Origin: an uncultured Saprospiraceae bacterium
Lineage (GTDB): Bacteria > Bacteroidota > Bacteroidia > Chitinophagales > Saprospiraceae
DNA length: 64,000 nucleotides
Assembly: GCA_937139495.1 (NCBI GenBank)
Contig: CAKZQC010000007.1
Coordinates: 35,650-99,649, forward strand
Direction: 5' to 3'
Shown here: positions 63,889-64,000 of the stretch, piece after piece
How the letters are laid out: every line of letters starts with the position of its first letter
Numbering within the stretch: the first letter of the stretch is position 1
Notes under the pieces: generated by a model
What the model saw: the letters and a program-made list of their open reading frames with translations, nothing else
Databases searched by the model: none
What the model was told of the DNA's origin: nothing
Position numbers and translations under genes: made by a program

Positions 63889-64000
63889 GTACAGGACAAA
63901 ACTTAAAAAACATTATTTAAAAATGTAAAACCAAGTAAAAGCTGTGCCATTAAGGGGGCATTATGGAGAACAAGCGAATACGATCCCTTGAAAATACGTT
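63889..64000. repeat. R3 outer end and inverted copy of the 347-bp element interior
   Basis: AGTACAGGACAAAACTTAAA near 63889 matches the R3 end at 27666. The last 44 bases (63957-64000) are the reverse complement of 21030-21073 with one mismatch. The element continues beyond the window. Confidence 0.65.

Overview
The window looks like a piece of a Bacteroidota chromosome, probably a saprospirian or a relative. The base composition is AT-rich. Good -7 elements follow the Bacteroidota pattern TAnnTTTG, sometimes with TTTG about 19-21 bp upstream. Shine-Dalgarno sequences are inconspicuous. The gene families also fit: DUF2723, DUF547 and WG-repeat lipoproteins, OmpA lipoproteins, large TonB-dependent receptors with a carboxypeptidase-like N-terminal domain, a DUF6428-containing ars operon and a secreted CHAT protein. 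The placement below phylum is an inference.

Layout. 0.2-2.3 kb: bicarbonate transporter SbtA, a PII-like SbtB protein and a DUF2490 outer-membrane protein. 2.4-10.7 kb: acyl-CoA dehydrogenase, TatD, a DUF547 lipoprotein, a tandem pair of unknown 129-aa proteins, SurE, HemB and an NlpC/P60 hydrolase. 10.8-17.1 kb: tRNA-Leu(UAG), trigger factor, two tandem ArsR-fold regulators and a DUF2723 membrane protein. 17.3-20.3 kb: a leftward zinc-ribbon/PAP2/LpxD cluster. 20.3-21.4 kb: a gene-free island of nested inverted-repeat elements. 21.4-34.5 kb: c-di-AMP phosphodiesterase PgpH, OmpA lipoproteins, a metal-receptor-like binding protein, RecQ, riboflavin synthase, and WG-repeat and DUF4836-like lipoproteins. 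34.8-44.2 kb: a 1599-aa secreted CHAT/TPR protein with an aspartate-rich insert, its unknown secreted neighbour, and a small accessory cluster with a decayed paralogue. 44.2-46.9 kb: a leftward arsenic operon (arsR, DUF6428, arsC, acr3) with a duplicated operator-like sequence. 47-53.6 kb: two divergent TonB-dependent receptors. 53.7-63.7 kb: ElbB, DUF445, CoA-type Nudix hydrolase, diadenylate cyclase CdaA, ClpX and ClpP, a fatty acid desaturase, a lipoprotein and a DUF697/SHOCT protein.

How the genes connect. CdaA and PgpH would make and destroy c-di-AMP. Cyanobacterial SbtB proteins bind adenyl nucleotides including c-di-AMP, so the SbtA/SbtB pair at the left end could be a target; this is inference. 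The ars genes form a complete arsenate reduction and arsenite export module. The least explained locus is the secreted CHAT protein (catalytic-type His and Cys both present) with its secreted partner.

The intergenic DNA is rich in dispersed repeats. I see at least four families: a ~110-bp repeat in six places, a ~100-bp inverted-repeat element into which a 347-bp element with 17-bp terminal repeats and a 7-bp target duplication has inserted, a family with ATTAGAGGTTATTAC ends, and a hairpin element whose two copies differ by compensatory changes. I see no CRISPR array, rRNA operon, prophage or complete transposase gene.
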